From Beta vulgaris subsp. vulgaris (lineage: Eukaryota > Streptophyta > Magnoliopsida > Caryophyllales > Amaranthaceae), in the NCBI RefSeq assembly GCF_026745355.1, contig NC_079202.1, positions 60,270,622 through 60,334,621 on the forward strand: DNA of 64,000 nt, given 5' to 3'. A program made the translations under genes and the position numbers. Under the pieces are notes generated by a model. The model saw nothing but the letters and a program-made list of their open reading frames with translations, searched no databases and was not told the DNA's origin. Of the stretch, positions 46,806 to 59,081 are shown one piece after another. Within the stretch, counting starts at the first letter, position 1; every line of letters starts with the position of its first letter.

Positions 46806-49800
46806 ATGGGAAGCAGTGAAGATGGGAAGTCTTCCAAGTCAGAAAAATCATCTCCAGTTGCAACTGTAAGAGGATAATTTATGAATCATAGTTCACTCGA
46901 TAAATTATGATCTTTTGCTTATCTGGTTTTGTATGTTCTCTTCACGAAGAGTAGTGGAAATAGTTTTTTTCGGTGCACCATGAAACTAAAGGACATCAAT
47001 TTTGCTGTCTCTATTTACTAAAACTTAGGACTGGTTTTTGAGTATTTATCTTGTGCTTTTTACAGGAGCAGAATACTGTCCATGTTTATCCTGATTGGGC
47101 AGCCATGCAGGTTAGTTGCTCGGTAAATGATTTTTGAGTTCCATACTTCAACTATATCCAGCATCCACTTCTGGATCTCAATTTCAAATCGTACACTATT
47201 ATCAAATTTGAACAATTACTAACAATGTTGGAGGATTTCTTTAGGCATATTATGGTCCAAGGGTTGCTTTGCCACCATATTTCAACTCAGCTGTTGCACC
47301 TGGGCATCCGCCTCACCCTTATATGTGGGGACCTCCACAGGTAAATATCATGATTAGGATATACTTCCTCCGTTACATAATAAGTGAAACACTTCTCTCT
47401 TTTATGTGAGAGCTTTTTTAGAGAAGTGTTTCATTTATTATGGAACGGAGGAAGTATTAATTAATACATCTTGCTATCTTAAATAATTTTATGTTTGATG
47501 ATTTTCTCTGTGGTTCTCTTCTTGATAAATATGTTTTTATTTTCCAGCCTATGGTGCCACCATATGGGGCTCCTTATGCCGCAATCTATGCACCAGGGGG
47601 AGTTTATGCGCACCCTGCAATTCCTCTTGTAAGTGTTTTCTTGCATCTAATAAAAGAAAGAAAAAAAGAACATTGCTGGTTTAGCAGTACTTTGAAACTG
47701 GAAATTTGGCCAAAGAATTTTAATGGCATAGAAAAAGGCTTTAACATTTGTATGCTTGTCTGTCTTTCTTCTGTGTAGGGTTCACAAGCACCTGATCAAG
47801 CAGCTGCTCCTATTGCTGTGACTGAACCATTGGTATTTCAAAATTTTGATCTATGTGTTTAATAAGGTTCAATGAAGTGGCTTTAACATGAGTATGGTTT
47901 ATGGGGTTTCCAGGTTGCTACACCTTTGAGCATGGACACACCTGTTAAAACACCTCGAGATGGCGAGAAAGGTTTAATAAAAAAGCTAAAGGGGTTTGAT
48001 GGCCTTGCAATGTCAATTGGAAATGGCAATACTGAGAAGGAGGGTGATGATGAGAATAGGCTGTCGCATAGGTTTGTTAACCCGATTTTTCTTATTTCCC
48101 ATTTATACATTGATATAAACTGAGGAGATATCTGTTTCGGTATTTGAAATGAGCATATTGGACTAATGTTGACATTTATGATGGTTTAATAGTGCTGAAA
48201 CTGAGGGTTCCAGTAATGGAAGTGTTGGAAACACTGAAGAAGTAAGAAATCTGGTCACATTCTTGCTTGTGGTTATTCATGCCTTCTACATGCATGAATT
48301 TCTGTGATTGCTTGAATTTTGATTTCATACACTTATGCCAGGCTGATCATAATAAAAGGAAGAGAAGCCGTGAAGGAACCCCAACAGATGGTATGATATT
48401 CTCATTCTGTATATCTGTTCCTTGTTACATTCAGTCAGGTTTGTCTTCTGTGGTTGTATCATGAGTGTGGCTATTTGCCTAAATTTTAGGTAGCTTAATC
48501 TATATCCCATAAGTCTAGTGGGTGAATTTTCGGAACTTCACTCTCTCTTGGGCCCACAACCGTCCTGTCACTTGTTTGAATGCGTATTTCGTGTACCTTA
48601 ATTGACTATGAAGCTTATACCTGTTTATCAATCCGAGTCAGAGATTGTTCTGGCCTGTCAAGACATGCTAGGGTGAAAGGAATAACTTAAACCTTTTATT
48701 TGACAAACAGTCGAAGATGAAAAAACTGAGATCAAGGCTGTTCTTCCTCCTTCTGATAATGCGTTGGGAATTCCCCTTACTCCGGCAAATGTAGCAGCAG
48801 GACAAGTAGTGGGAACTGTTGTTTCGTCTGGTGTGGCCACCACATTGGAGCTGAGGAATCCTGGGGTCAGTGTGAAAGCCAATTCAGCTAATGTTTCTCC
48901 CTCTAACACAGTAATGTCTTCTGAACCTTGGTTACAGGTACAGGTATGACCCTGTTATCTGGTGATTTTTTATATTCGCGTTCTCTTGTGAATGTCATGC
49001 CCAACAGCCAAGATGTTTGAGGTCAAAAGTTGTGCCTTTCTCTAATTTTTTCCTCATCATAACCTGGCACAGAATGAGAGGGAGATAAAACGCGAGAGGA
49101 GAAAACAATCTAATCGAGAATCTGCAAGAAGGTCAAGACTGAGGAAACAGGTAAGATATTTTTAGTTTACTTCATTACTTGTTGTAAATGAAAGCAGCTT
49201 CACTTAGGATTGAACTTTGTTCTTCTTTCCTTAACCAATAATGCAGGCTGAAACTGAGGAACTTGCCAGAAAAGTGGAAGCCCTCAGCGCTGAAAACATC
49301 GCACTGAAGTCAGAAATCAATCAAGTGGTAGAAAACTCACAGAAACTTCGTCTTGAAAATGATACATTAACGGTAATTTTAATGATTATCTAACTCGTCT
49401 TCACCCCCATAATCCATATATTCTGGTTGTTCATTGTTTCTACAAGTAGCAGTTGGCCCAGCGGAAATGTGCTAATGATTTTTTTCTTACAACCTCAAAG
49501 TCATGGGAACAAACCCTATTAAGGGTTCTTTTGGGGTGGGGATTCACTTATCCCTTTCCAAGGGAGAGCTTGACATGCCAAGCTGGACTAGTTTGACCTA
49601 GGAGAGATGTCTGTCCATTAGGATCCTTCTTCCGCCAACATTTTTCTAAAATAAGTCTTGCATTGTTTCTTACAAAGTGATCACACAATGCAGGCAAAAT
49701 TGAAAAGCGTGCAGTCGGGACAAGGAAATGAGAACGGTTTACCTAATGTTGATACCAAACGTAATCCCACAGACAGCACCGAAAACTTGTTATCAAGGGT

Positions 49801-49930
49801 CAACAATTCGGGTTCTGTTGGTAGAATTGCAGATGAAAGTGCAGACATGTACGGAAAAGGTGCAAAGTCAGGTGCCAAGTTTCATCAATTACTGGATAAC
49901 CCGAGGGCTGATGCTGTGGCAGCTGGCTGA
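46806..49930 (+). CDS. GBF3: G-box-binding factor 3-like bZIP transcription factor (group G)
   Basis: Twelve coding exons: 46806-46865, 47066-47110, 47245-47340, 47548-47628, 47779-47832, 47914-48071, 48193-48241, 48342-48390, 48711-48937 (or 48943), 49073-49150, 49247-49372 and 49694-49930, giving 419 residues (421 with the alternative donor). The N-terminal Pro-rich MFMR region includes HVYPDWAAMQAYYGPRVALP and GHPPHPYMW. A mid-region reads KKLKGFDGLAMSIGNGN. The basic region is residues 274-299, with N287 and R295 in the N-x7-R pattern. Zipper Leu/Val lie at 305, 312, 319, 326, 333 and 340. The C-terminus FHQLLD...AVAAG matches GBF3. Such nuclear dimers bind CACGTG promoters. The leader seems spliced (donor at 45441, acceptor at about 46777 or 46800). 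Intron 3 holds a small MITE. Confidence 0.93.
47364..47454. mobile_element. Short Stowaway-like foldback MITE in GBF3 intron 3
   Basis: 91 bp between TA dinucleotides, starting CTTCCTCCGTTACATAATAA and ending TTATTATGGAACGGAGGAAG. The two arms pair for almost their whole length (GTGAAACACTTCTC against GAGAAGTGTTTCA), leaving a loop of only about 20 nt. Transcribed as part of the pre-mRNA it would form a stable hairpin. Confidence 0.9.
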
Positions 49931-50694
49931 GCTGCGGACGAAAAAACATGTAAGTCATAAAGATATAGGACTATCATGTAATTTTGGCATTAATTAAACG
50001 CCCAAAATTACTGCTAACAGTGTCCTAATTTGGAGTTAGGCAGATAGATATAATTTTCATAAAACTTTGTAATTGTTAGTTAAAAGCCTTTCTCAATGGC
50101 AGAACTGATGTGTTTTTAATTAGAATTCAGGGTGCCGAGATTTGGCCACTAAAAAAATGTATATTGAAGAGTTTTAGAGATTTAGAAGAGGGAGTCTTTG
50201 TGTTCCAGTCAGCTTTATTGGACGCTTATACATCTATAAAGGACTTTTGTTCATGTATTAGTTGAATTACTATTTACTAGTGGGGTGATTTTATCACATA
50301 CTTTACTGTAATAGACATTTTCTACCATAAACTTCTTTTCGTTTTCATTATCTTCTGATAATATAAAGTATGGTTTTTATGTGTCTGAACTCTGAAACTC
50401 TCTTTGTCAATCAATTCCTAGAACACAATGTATCGATTGCAATTGTTGTATGTTTCGCACGGCGCAACCAATTACGTCGTAATCACTTGGGAGTTGGGAG
50501 TTCTTTTGATGATCTTTAGTCAATGCCACCCATAGTTGTGGTGCAAGAATGTACTCAAACAAAGAGCATTACGCCATTAACGTGGTGCAATTGCTATATA
50601 GGGAAATTTATTGCCCCTCTTATACAAAGAGAAGAATATTTAGCTAGATACGAAGTTAACCGTACAAATCTTTTGGTAAATTTCAATTAACTTA
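49931..50694. other. GBF3-like 3' UTR and downstream sequence
   Basis: The 3' UTR probably extends to about 50250. The remainder is intergenic, with no further gene seen. Confidence 0.4.
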
Positions 50695-51419
50695 GAGCAC
50701 TCCCAATGGTGATGTAATCCATCACCAAAATCAGAAATTTTGGGTTGAACAAAAAAAACAAGCATCCCATTGGTGATACACAACCCATCACCAAGTGACA
50801 TATCATGTCATTGCTCACCATGTGAAAAAACTCATCACCATGTGAATCGTGCAAATTGAAGACAAAAGGAGCATTGTCACACACAGCCAGTCAGTGGCAA
50901 GCTGCCACGTGGCTGCTGCTGTGTTTTTTTGGGAAATTTCCACCGAATTTCCCAGAAAATTCCTATTTCCAAAAAAGAAAATACCAAAATTCATATTTTT
51001 TTTCTCCTCTATAAAATGATACCCATATTGATATATTTCAGAACAAAAAAAAAACACTTCTCCTCCTCACCTTTTTCTCTCTAAAAATATTTATACATCA
51101 TTTTTCTCTATAATTATTATTTTACTAATAACCCAATAATGATAATTAATTTTGGTAATTAATTATTATAATTTTAAGTAATCATAAGATGATTCATTTT
51201 TATTTTTAATATGTAAATTATATTATTTATTGAAGTAGGAAAGAGAAATAGGAGAGAGAAAGTTGAGGTGGGGTAGTGAAAAGTAAGAGAGATAATGTGG
51301 AGTTTGATGGTTTTTTTGTTTATAAGTAGGATGGAGGTGATACATTTGATCATGAAATGATCAAAACATGAGTAAGTAGGAAAATTTGGTGATCAAACCC
51401 ATCACCATTGGAAATGCTC
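50695..51419. mobile_element. Tourist-type MITE, 725 bp
   Basis: The ends are GAGCACTCCCAATGGTGATG and CATCACCATTGGAAATGCTC, flanked by TTA (50692-50694 and 51420-51422). The subterminal CATCACC motif recurs at both sides. The AT-rich middle has no ORF of interest. Confidence 0.85.
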
Positions 51420-51422
51420 TTA

Positions 51423-52617
51423 GCAAGTAGAATCATGTGAGGATGGGGTGAATCACTTGGGATTAAAGTCTTTTTACATTATTGTCCTTATGAGTTATGA
51501 GTTATGAGTTATGACCAGTTAAAGTCATGCAAGAGTGTTATTAATGATGCCTATGAATCATCTGAAATGGAATTCTGTTTATTTTCCGAGCTTGTGTTAA
51601 CTTTCATAAAAGGTTTAGTGTTGTTTCTTTTGGCTAGATGAACTGACGAAGCGTTGTGATGTAGACGAGATTTGATCTTAGATTTAGTAGATATTACTAC
51701 TACTCAGCATCCAATATTGTAGTCTACGCTGTCCTGTACTCCTGTTACCTGGTGTTGTAACAACGCAACACTATTGATAATATTCAGAAAGTCTCACGTG
51801 AAGGTGAAGCAGCTAGATCTTGTTATTCCTAGTTGACCCCTTTTCTGTTTTCCTTTTTTCTCTCTTGTTTTCATGTCAGATTTGGGCCAATGGTCCTTGC
51901 AGTTGTTTCAGGTTTGGAGGCCTGTTGAATTTTCTCCCCATAAACTTTTCATAAGAAGCTACCACCTCTGTGTTTTTTAGTTAGACCCATTTTCCTTGGA
52001 TACACAGGTAAATGTAGTATTTTAAACTTTTACTATATCTCTAATTATTAATAAGCAAAAATTACAAAAAGTTGAAAAATATACATTGAGATAAATCTAA
52101 TAAGATTTCACATGATTATATTTTTTCTTAAATATAAATCACAGAAAATAATTAAAGTTACACACGTGAATAGCGTTAAAGGTCAAAACGGATAATCTGA
52201 AAAACGGAGAAAGTATTTTGCAAGTATATAAAGTAGAAGAATAATAATAACTAGACAAAAATTATCATTACTAAAAATAATATTTCATCAGTGTTGACTT
52301 GGAGCATCTTTAATAGTAACCCAGCACTTCCTTTCTCCCTAAATAACCTCCAAAAATATACTTCCTCTGTTTATTTGCAACCTTCATTCAAAGTAGGTTC
52401 TTCTTTTAACAATACTCATAAAATAAAATAAAATATAGAATCATAAGAAATAGGGGGGAGAAAATTGGGAAACATCTGACATGGATCATTTAATGGAAAC
52501 AATTCATCAACCTATTTTTCCATGGTAAATTCACTTGCACTGTGTCTGTGTGTCTCTAAATACATACTTCAAATTTTGCAGTATTTAAATATGTTATTTG
52601 ACCGCATTATAAAACTA

Positions 52618-52618
<1 letters not shown>
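51423..52618. other. Intergenic with diverged MITE-like sequence
   Basis: No gene seen. The part at about 51960-52215 contains the ACATTGAGATAAATCTAATA core shared with the MITEs described elsewhere and ends AAACGGAGAAAGTA, so it is probably a decayed Stowaway-like element lacking a clear left end. Confidence 0.4.
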
Positions 52619-52654
<36 letters not shown>

Positions 52655-52655
<1 letters not shown>

Positions 52656-52905
52656 TTCCTCCGTTCCACAATAAGTGAAACACTTACTATTTTAGAACGT
52701 TTCAAAATAAGTGAAACATACCTTAAATGGAAAAAAGAAAGTTATAAAATGACAAGAATACCCATCACAAACTAGTGTGGTTTGCTTTTCTCTCTCCTCC
52801 TTTTGATAATAGAAAGGGTATTTTATGACTTTTTGCTTTTTGAAAGTGATGTTTATTAAATCTTGTGCCAAATCCCTATGTTTCACTTATTATGGAACGG
52901 AGGAA

Positions 52906-52906
<1 letters not shown>
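52655..52906. mobile_element. Stowaway-like MITE inserted in a (TA)n tract
   Basis: The 252-bp element has ends CTTCCTCCGTTCCACAATAA and TTATTATGGAACGGAGGAAG. TA microsatellite lies directly on both sides (52619-52654 and 52907-52946). It belongs to the same end-sequence family as the 91-bp copy in GBF3 intron 3. Confidence 0.9.
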
Positions 52907-52950
<44 letters not shown>

Positions 52951-53085
52951 ATCATGTAATATATTGTTGGATTCGTTTTAAAATGTTTTTTAAAAAAAAT
53001 AATTTTTAATAAGTTTTAGTAATCAATAATTACATATATAAATAATCATAGCAATACATTGACCTATGTGAAAGTCAACATATAC

Positions 53086-53254
53086 GTTTTGTTGGGGAAG
53101 AAGAATTTCCTCTACCTTGCCCTCGTATAGGACACTCACTCATAGGCCCAACAAGCACCCTAACTCCATTGAAATTTGCTCCCACCAAGATTTGAACCTT
53201 GGTCTCCCATGTGGAAAATAAAAAGTGATGTTATTGAACCCAAGGATCCTTGGT
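53086..53254 (-). mobile_element. tRNA-derived SINE
   Basis: On the minus strand the element contains box B AAGGTTCAAATCTTGG about 60 nt from its start and a T/A-rich end. A 14-bp duplication with one mismatch flanks it (AAGTCAACATATAC at 53072-53085, AAGTCAACATACAC at 53255-53268). The box A region is degenerate. Confidence 0.65.
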
Positions 53255-53369
53255 AAGTCAACATACACATGTCGTTAAAAATGGATGATATGCTCGTAAG
53301 TATTATAGTACTAAGTATTAGCTAACAAGTGTTAACTAATGAAGTGAGGACTAGGATCAAAGTTGGCAT

Positions 53370-53480
53370 AATAATTGTAAATTTGTAATGCTCTCGTTTC
53401 ACTTCCTGTGATAGAGGTTCGATTCTCATCCCTTATAAGAAAAATTCTCAATTTCTCTTATTTTTTATAAGAGAATTCTC
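53370..53480 (+). mobile_element. Possible SINE remnant
   Basis: Contains box B-like GAGGTTCGATTCTC after a weak box A-like AGTTGGCATAAT, followed by a TTATAAGA inverted repeat. No target duplication was found. Low confidence. Confidence 0.3.
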
Positions 53481-55588
53481 CTCACCTTCAAAACAAAGTA
53501 CTAACCAATGTATTGTGTTCTTGAAAACTGTTGCTCTAGAGAATATTGAGAAAGAAAATAGTAAAACACATGATCCATGAAGTAATAAATAGACAAGGCC
53601 CACTTATCTGTACGGCCTATGCTAGACTAGTGACAATATGTTTCTAAGGAATTGGGCCCACCAGCCTAGAGTATAGCCCGCGTAAAGACATCTTAATTTA
53701 TAAAGACAAAGGCCCATGCTCCATGCGATTTCAAAAACTCGTACAGTAAAATAATAAATCCAAAAAACCGGTAAAGAAAAACAAGGGTAACATTTAAGTG
53801 GTACTACTTGATTGGTTTCAACTGGCAAAACTCGTGACCAAAGCGACCCAATCTGTTCCCTTCCCATCTTTTTGACTTTTTGTCATAATTATGATTGACA
53901 AGGACCTTCTCGCATTCAAAATAAATATTCGTTTCTTTTTAATCTACATATTTTGTACTTTAAAATCGTTTATAATTTTCGTTGTGAATTGTGACACATC
54001 GTTCATCACTTATAAATAAGAAAAAATCTAATCAAAATAGATCTTGATAGATTTGTCTTTAATATTTCTTTTTCAAAGATCAACTTTTACAATCTTTATT
54101 TGTTTATAAACAATATATTTTTTTGTCGAAGTTATACATTGACAAACGTAAAGTCAAACTGTATAGATTAAAAAGATATACACAGGTAGTATTTACGTAG
54201 TCGTTTATTTAAGTGTAAAATTTGATTCTAAAGCCACTTTTAGCCAATTTATGTTACGCTCAATTTACAAATTATAAAAAAATATGTATAGTAAATCATA
54301 AATTATCATTATTGTTGTGGTGTTACTGTTGTTGTTGTTGCTACTGTTGTTGTTTTTAAAGTGCTTCAAGTTTGAAATTTCAACTATCTAAACATAATTG
54401 ATAAATTTCTATTTAATATACTTTAATCATTGTAAACCTAGCTCAAATTAATGGCTTTTTAAAGTGAACTTATTTAATCTTATTCGTCTTGAACTTTATT
54501 CATCCAACTTATTAACCTTGAACCTATGGTTTATCCATTCTCATTATTTTTTTTAAAAAAAATAAGTGAATATATAAGGTAATTATCAAGAGCAAATCAT
54601 GCATTTAACAAAAGGACATTAACATTTAGCCAATAGTAAGTTGGTATAAAAACAAAGGCTAGAGCACATTAATACAATACACATGCATTTCAAAAAGGTC
54701 AACAAAGTAGGACAAGCTAATATATAAAGATGGAAAATCTCTTTTCAACAATGAAGTACGATTTTTTATTATTGTTTGTCCTCTCCAAAAGGTTAAATAA
54801 CTCATTTGAATATAGAGTACATGGTTGTTGAAAACAAGTTATTTACAAATTTAAGAATATGACCAAGGCCAACTAAAGATGAAGAATACATATTTTCTTA
54901 TATTGATGTGGGCTTATTAAAAGAGTGAGTAACAAAATTTATATCTTTACCTCATGAAAATTAATCCTTGCCTCTCACACGTAAAACTTTGATATAGATG
55001 TCAATGATGAGTTTAATTAGTAAAATGGTATCTATAATCTAAGATCGAATTTTTTTTATTTTACCGTCTATTTTACACTCTTATGTGGATAAACCTAAAC
55101 CTTTGTGCCATTTGAGCTATTTTAATGATTTTCTTAGTTGTTAAAGACATGAGATATTACCAATATATAAAAAAATATACATTTATCTCTAATATTTTTC
55201 ATTTTCATCGAAAAAGACAAAGGTTCGAATCTTGACTAATTTACAGTTGTATGATTAGGAGTCACGATTTAATATATATGTTGATTGTTAGGACTAGATT
55301 TACTGATTAGGCTTTTTAATAGGATAGATCTAGATCATCCTATGTTTCTTTCCAAAAGAAAAAAAATTGAACTGGATCTTGCTTCATTGATTTATGTCTA
55401 GAGGGTAAGAAAAAACATGCAAAGTACACTGTGTACGGAGGGGTGGCGCCGCATAAGGAGGAGTGTGCATAATGCAACACCCAGACCCAGCACAAATTAT
55501 TGTTCCACACATGCCTCTACTGAATCATGGATCAATATATTTTTGTTTGTTAGCTTTTGCCTCGGCAAACTCTGCCTAATTGAGTTAA
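53481..55588. other. Intergenic, no gene seen
   Basis: AT-rich, with short simple repeats (GTT)n near 54320. A box B-like AAGGTTCGAATCTT near 55220 may be another SINE scrap. No exon chain. Confidence 0.4.
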
Positions 55589-55599
55589 TGGGGATACTT

Positions 55600-55779
55600 T
55601 TTTTTTTTTAACAAGGTCTCCACCGTCGATAGCAGTGACTAATCCTTTCATTCCGGATGCTCCACTTAAGGATAAAGGACTGACCAAGAATCTCTTTCCA
55701 TTCCCAAAGGTTGAGGATCGAACCCCGACTAATTGGTTAAGGAATAAAGTGAGCAACCACTATGTCAAGACCTCTTGGT
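55600..55779 (-). mobile_element. tRNA-derived SINE
   Basis: On the minus strand it starts CCAAGAGGTCTTGACATAGTGGTTGC (described here in two pieces: AGAGGTCTTGACATAG and box A TAGTGGTTGCTCAC), then box B GGGGTTCGATCCTC. It ends in a poly(A) run, seen as T12 at 55598-55609 on the plus strand. An 11-bp duplication with one mismatch flanks it (TGGGGATACTT at 55589-55599, TGGGGATGCTT at 55780-55790). Confidence 0.8.
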
Positions 55780-55790
55780 TGGGGATGCTT

Positions 55791-56784
55791 CTTACAATCC
55801 TACCTATTTACATGCCAAATGTTTTTTTTGCAAGAGTCCTTTATTATAATAGTTTTATTTAATGGATCCGTTTTTCTTGGGCACACAAGTCAATGCACTA
55901 TTTTAAACATTTATATCAATTATTAATAAACAAAAATAACAAAAAGTTGATATTATGAAAATATACATTTGAGACGAATCTAACAAGATTCACACGACTA
56001 TATTTTTTCTTAAGTATAAATCACAAAAGATAGTCAAAGTTACACATGTGAATAGTGTTAAAAGTCAAAACAGATCATCTAAAAAAATCGAGGGTAATAT
56101 AGGATATACTGTACATTCAATTATATACTATTTTACTTATTTATCATCTTTAGAGTTCCACATGAGCAACAAGTGATGTAGGAGAAAAAAGAAATCTTAA
56201 GTGTACTATACATGTAGGTTTATAGGTGTATGATATAAACTTTGGTCTTTCATACCGCTTCTATAAAAAAATATGCATAATATTGTTAGCCTTAATCATT
56301 TGAAATCAAAATACATATTGATCAATTAGGACTCCACTAAAAACAATTTGATCATCTTGCGTTATTAAAAAAAAAAATGTGTCTTTAACGTATATTTTTT
56401 AGTACATAAATTGTATGAAGTATTATGCATCACTTATACGCAATTTTTTTCTTTATGTTTCCAAGTGACAATGTTATAACCTTTTTGCATATTAAAGTAA
56501 TAAATTTAAACACGTAACTCCTAACCATAAAGTTTAAATCAGTTGAAATACATTACTGCATATAAGGAGTAACTTAAGCATTAATGGACATGATGCTCAT
56601 TGCTCAATTGCACCTCTTATGGACTACTTTGGTTAGGCCCATTTAGAATATGCACATTATACAATGCATACCGTTGAATTGATCACATATAGTACTATTT
56701 AATTATATATCTGTTCTCATACAGTTGCACCCCTTTTGGAATAATTTGGTTATGCCGATTTAGTATTTGAACTTCTATTCATCC
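55791..56784. other. Intergenic with decayed MITE-like segment
   Basis: No gene seen. The part at about 55860-56095 carries the shared MITE core (ACATTTGAGACGAATCTAAC) but its ends are not clear inverted repeats. Confidence 0.4.
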
Positions 56785-57250
56785 CTTTAAAAATATTTAA
56801 AATCGTCCCAAAAAAAAAATTAAAATTACATCTCTAACATTTTCCTTCTTTTTCTCTAAACCAGCACAACCACTCCCACCACCAGCCACCTCACTCCACC
56901 ACCATCCACCTTTTCTGCCACCACCACCCCATTGCCACAACCACCCATCAACCACCTAGAAGGAGTCAAAAAATTTTTAGGATGAAGGGCGAACGTCTGC
57001 CATGGACTTTCGCCCCACGGCCCGAACGTATGGCTTGGACGTTTGGGCCATGGGACGAATGTCCGTCCATCGTCCTAAAATAAATTCGACTGCTTCCAGA
57101 TGGGTGGTGGAGGAGGTGGCGGGTGGCAGTGGGGAGGTAGGTGCTGACGGGTGGTTGCAGGGGGTGGCCGGTGGTGCGAAAAAAAGGAAGGGTAAAATGG
57201 TCTATAAAAATGAATTTTGGGCGATTTTTAAGTAATTTTGGGGCGCCGTT
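56785..57250. mobile_element. Foldback-type element, CCACC/GGTGG-rich
   Basis: The left half has CCACCACC-rich sequence and the right half GGTGGTGG-rich sequence in inverted order. Near the ends AAAATCGTCCCAAAA (left) is mirrored by TTTTGGGCGATTTTT (right). The centre holds smaller inverted motifs (CGAACGT, CCATGG). It would fold on itself. Superfamily and exact ends are unclear. Confidence 0.5.
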
Positions 57251-57322
57251 TAACAAACCCCAATATACATATTGCAGATTATCCAATGCATATCAATGAT
57301 CACATATATTTACTATTTATTA

Positions 57323-57580
57323 TTTCCTCCGTTTAGAAATAGTTGCACCGTTTTATGTTTTCACGCTTGTTGATGCATGATTTCAAACGTTATTATCTTC
57401 AATTATCAAAGAGTAAAAACTATAAAAAGTTAATATTAAAAAATATACTTTGAGACGGATCTAACAAGATCCCATATGATTATGTTTTTCCTAAAATATA
57501 AATCATTAAAGATAATCAAAGCGTAAGATGTAAATAGTAAAAACTATATATGCAAATGGTGCAACTATTTCTAAATGGAG
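57323..57580. mobile_element. Stowaway-like MITE, degenerate
   Basis: The left end TTTCCTCCGTTTAGAAATAG is mirrored at the right by CTATTTCTAAATGGAG, with GTTGCACC/GGTGCAAC just inside. The interior contains GACGGATCTAACAAGATCCC. TA precedes the left end, but the right flank is mutated. Confidence 0.65.
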
Positions 57581-57959
57581 TTTCATACTCTTATATAGCT
57601 AGCGACATTCTCATGCATCATTATTTAACACTTCAAGTCGATTTTGTAAAGCCGATGGATCTTTTTGAAAGGTCTTTCCCCTTAGTTAGGATAACTACGA
57701 ATTTGACATTCCCTTTTGTTTTTATATTAGTTGTTCCACTTTGAGTTTTGTACTATTCGCTTTATCTTTCAACTTTCTTTGTTTACTAATATATACAAAT
57801 AAAAAAGTTACAATATAAAACATTATAGATTTGTTTCGATGTAAACTCTCATAATATCAATTTATTATAATATTCAATAATTAGATATTAAATTATAGTA
57901 ATCAATGTTATACGTTAACAAATATAATGTAGAAATTAAAGTATAACAACGAAAAAACA

Positions 57960-58300
57960 AAGGGGATACAAATGGGCATGGGTAGGGCTCACTACGAGCT
58001 CGTTTGAGTCCCGATCCGGGCTTGTTGTCCACAACCTGGTTCGCGGGCCTACCACGGTTATGAAATTTTATTTCATGTTCGGCCCGACACTAACCTTTAT
58101 ATACGGACCACGGGTCAAAGATCTATTTTCTTTATTTTTTTAGTATAAAACTATCTAGAATCCAAAAAAACGGATCTACAACCCGCAGGATGCATGAGCC
58201 AAGCACGCCACTCACGAGCTCGAGTCCAACCCAGCCTGCGGGTCGAGCCCAAGAACAGTCCCGGTCCAGGCGATCCCCAAGTCTAGGAGGGGCCATATAG
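57960..58300. mobile_element. Possible decayed hAT-type element
   Basis: GC-rich block starting near ATGGGCATGGGTAGGGC with CGGGC/GCCCG motifs in both orientations, similar in texture to the hAT-type MITEs at 29132 and 34304. No clean ends or 8-bp duplication were found. Confidence 0.3.
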
Positions 58301-58641
58301 TTTGAATTATTGCTAATTTGCTATGATTTTTATCTATTAAAAAAAACAATAGTACTATAGTACTAGTACTACACCATAGATCTCATCACTTTCCAACAGC
58401 AAATTTTTAAATTTTCACCAGAAAAACTATATGAAGTACTTATATGAATATTCTTTAAGCTTGTAAACTAGACGACACCGTTCAAAGTGAATCTAACCCA
58501 AAAAAAACCAGATGGACCCACCCAGGTGACATCCCACCACACGTCTTAATCAAAAGCGTTTTACAAAATATTGACCGTTTTTGTACTAATCACTCTCTAC
58601 AACTCCCTCAATCTTTCAAGCACATAATCCTCTTTCAAATA

Positions 58642-59081
58642 CTTCCTCCGTTTCAATAGTTTGTCTTGTAAGAGACCGCCTACTTTTAAATTAAAATTAG
58701 GCAAAGCTAAACCCAATACTAAAGCCCAATAGTGACTAGGTTAATTTATTTCGGTCACTAGTTTAATCCATTTAGTTACTAGGTCTACTTTTATATTAAA
58801 ATTAGACCGTCTCTTTTAATAATTTGTGCCGTTTCAAAATAGATGGTACATTGTTGACTAAAACGCTTGTCGAGGCACTACTTTGACTACTAATATCTTT
58901 AATTATGTATTAGAGTAAAGTATAAAATTTTGATTTTCTGAAAATATACATTAAGACAAATCCAACAACATATTACATTATAACATTTGATTTTACCTAA
59001 TAGTAAATAATACATGGTCAAACCTCATTCATGAATAGTGGAAAAGTCAACAATGTAGCATCTATTTTGAAACGGAGGAAG
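58642..59081. mobile_element. Stowaway-like MITE, probably nested pair
   Basis: The outer ends CTTCCTCCGTTTCAATAG and CTATTTTGAAACGGAGGAAG lie between TA dinucleotides. An inner inverted pair (GTTTCAAAATAGATGGTACA at ~58828 and the mirrored end at ~59045) pairs better than the outer left arm does, so a second related element or a partial duplication sits inside. Total 440 bp. Confidence 0.75.
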
